DNA from: Prorocentrum cordatum
Lineage: Eukaryota; Sar; Dinophyceae; Prorocentrales; Prorocentraceae
DNA: 64,000 bases
Reading direction: 5' to 3'
Assembly: GCA_963575745.1 (NCBI GenBank)
Contig: CAUYUJ010003614.1
Coordinates: forward strand, 102,501 to 166,500
How positions within the stretch are numbered: position 1 is the first letter of the stretch; each line of letters opens with the position of its first letter. A program made the translations under genes and the position numbers. This document shows, in pieces, positions 63,054 through 64,000 of this stretch. The notes under the pieces are model-generated. The model was not told where the DNA came from. It worked only from the letters and a program-made list of their open reading frames with translations, and did no database searches.

Positions 63054-63307
63054 AGTCCTGGCAACATCCAGTCCGACGTTTCCCCGAATTTAAAACCAAG
63101 CAAAGCAAACAAGCTACACAATCACAGCTTCAGGGAGCTCGTTGGCTAAGCGTGACCCCCCTGGTGAGGGGAAACGATGACGGGGGGCTGGCTCAAGGGG
63201 GAGAGGGGGGGGAACATCGACCTAGAATCGCCGATACATCGCCGATATATCGGCAATAGGCCCCCGATAGCGAAAACTGTAGGTCTCTGGGCGGGGCTTG
63301 CTATCGT

Positions 63308-63584
63308 GCGTGGCGCTCCGCTCCGCGGGGCGGGAGGCCCGGAAAAGCTCGGGACGCCGACGATTGAGAATTGGGACGCGGCTGGCGTGTCGCGCCGAAG
63401 CGTGGTAGACCAGAACTGGGGAAACCAAAAGGTACTGATACCGCTGCTCCCCAGGCCTCTCCTCGCGTGCATTTTGACCAAATTTTCGAGGAGAATCCAG
63501 CCGTGGCGACGAGAAATCTCCAGCACGAGCAGCGGTATCGGTACCTCTTCCTCTTCCTCATCTGAAGTGGCGGAGCGACACGCT
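63308..63584. mobile_element. MITE, AGCATGTCGCT family, copy 2, carrying a nested insertion
   Basis: GTGGCGCTCCGCTCCGCGGG at the left and GCGGAGCGACACGCT at the right match the ends of 49,415-49,541. The extra length is accounted for by the GGTACC element at 63,428-63,547 inside it. Confidence 0.72.
63428..63547. mobile_element. MITE, AAAGGTACCGGTACCGCT family, copy 2 (nested)
   Basis: AAAAGGTACTGATACCGCT and AGCGGTATCGGTACCT ends; core GAATCCAGCCGTGGCGACGA as in 58,613-58,785. Confidence 0.85.
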
Positions 63585-63745
63585 GAGCCGAGCTCAGCGC
63601 TGCCCCCCCCCTTCGGGAGCCTGGAGGGGGGGTCAATGCACACGGGGGTCAGCCAGAGCGCCAGGTCTTGCAGGATCCTGCAGGATTTTGCAGAATCCTG
63701 CAGCGCCCGACCGACCCATGCTTGCGACCCCGACCCCTCGACCAG

Positions 63746-63872
63746 AGGAGGAGGAGGAGGAGGAGGAGGAGGAGGAGGAGGAGGAGGAGGAGGAGGAGGA
63801 GGAGCAGGAGGAGGAGGAGGAGGAGGAGGAGGAGGAGGAGGAGGGAGGAGGGAGGAGGAGGAGGAGGAGAAG
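63746..63872. repeat. GGA microsatellite
   Basis: About 125 bp of (GGA)n with CAG and GGGAGG interruptions. Confidence 0.95.
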
Positions 63873-64000
63873 GGGGAGGAGAAGACCTGGATCACTGCGT
63901 CCCCGCCCCCCTGGGGCGCCGCTCCGCCCAGGGCCTCCCGCCGCCGCTGCGCCGGACCACAGGGCGGAGCAGGCAGGCTCCAGAGCAGCACCGCCGCCGG

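Noticed and set aside
1-64000. Dinoflagellate spliced-leader sequence or rRNA genes
   Set aside because: I looked by eye for the conserved leader and for rRNA landmarks and saw none; a proper search would be needed to exclude diverged copies.

Overview
The window looks like non-genic DNA from a GC-rich, repeat-laden eukaryotic nuclear genome. There are no operons, no bacterial-style gene packing, no rRNA and no convincing tRNA. The few stretches that look like real coding sequence use codons ending almost always in G or C. Dense microsatellites, many families of short inverted-repeat elements and isolated gene scraps fit a large-genome protist; a dinoflagellate is my first guess and a haptophyte or similar alga is possible. 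This is inference. I saw no trans-splicing leader and no complete housekeeping gene to settle it.

Layout. 1-9 kb: a short MITE, a perfect 165-bp tandem duplication, a G-run tract, GT and CT microsatellites, and arrays of an 11-12-bp unit in opposite orientations. 9-16 kb: foldback elements, then four of seven copies of a ~0.93-kb unit joined head-to-head and tail-to-tail. 16-22 kb: a long array with a ~10.7-bp beat, a 600-bp tetranucleotide tract, a 77-bp tandem repeat and a second array. 22.8-24.5 kb: a 1.7-kb element with terminal inverted repeats carrying shuffled Hsp70-like fragments. 24.5-35.7 kb: MITEs, a 343-bp higher-order satellite and scattered exon-like scraps. 35.7-39.4 kb: an inverted tetranucleotide tract and three more 0.93-kb units. 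39.7-40.8 kb: a minus-strand zinc-finger ORF, possibly a Helitron N-terminus. 41.3-45.1 kb: another phased array and a 1.3-kb terminal-inverted-repeat element. 45-64 kb: more microsatellites, tandem repeats and nested MITEs, with one insertion whose target duplication and unoccupied paralogous site are both visible.

The genes do not work together; this is a mobile-element landscape. Three themes stand out. First, at least ten short terminal-inverted-repeat families are present in 2-6 copies each. Second, long arrays carry a dinucleotide rhythm near the DNA helical pitch; several are capped by GC hairpins and bounded by TA-type microsatellites. Third, one inverted-repeat element appears to have picked up pieces of cellular genes. 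Most long open frames here are artefacts of stop-free repeats and are not listed as genes.
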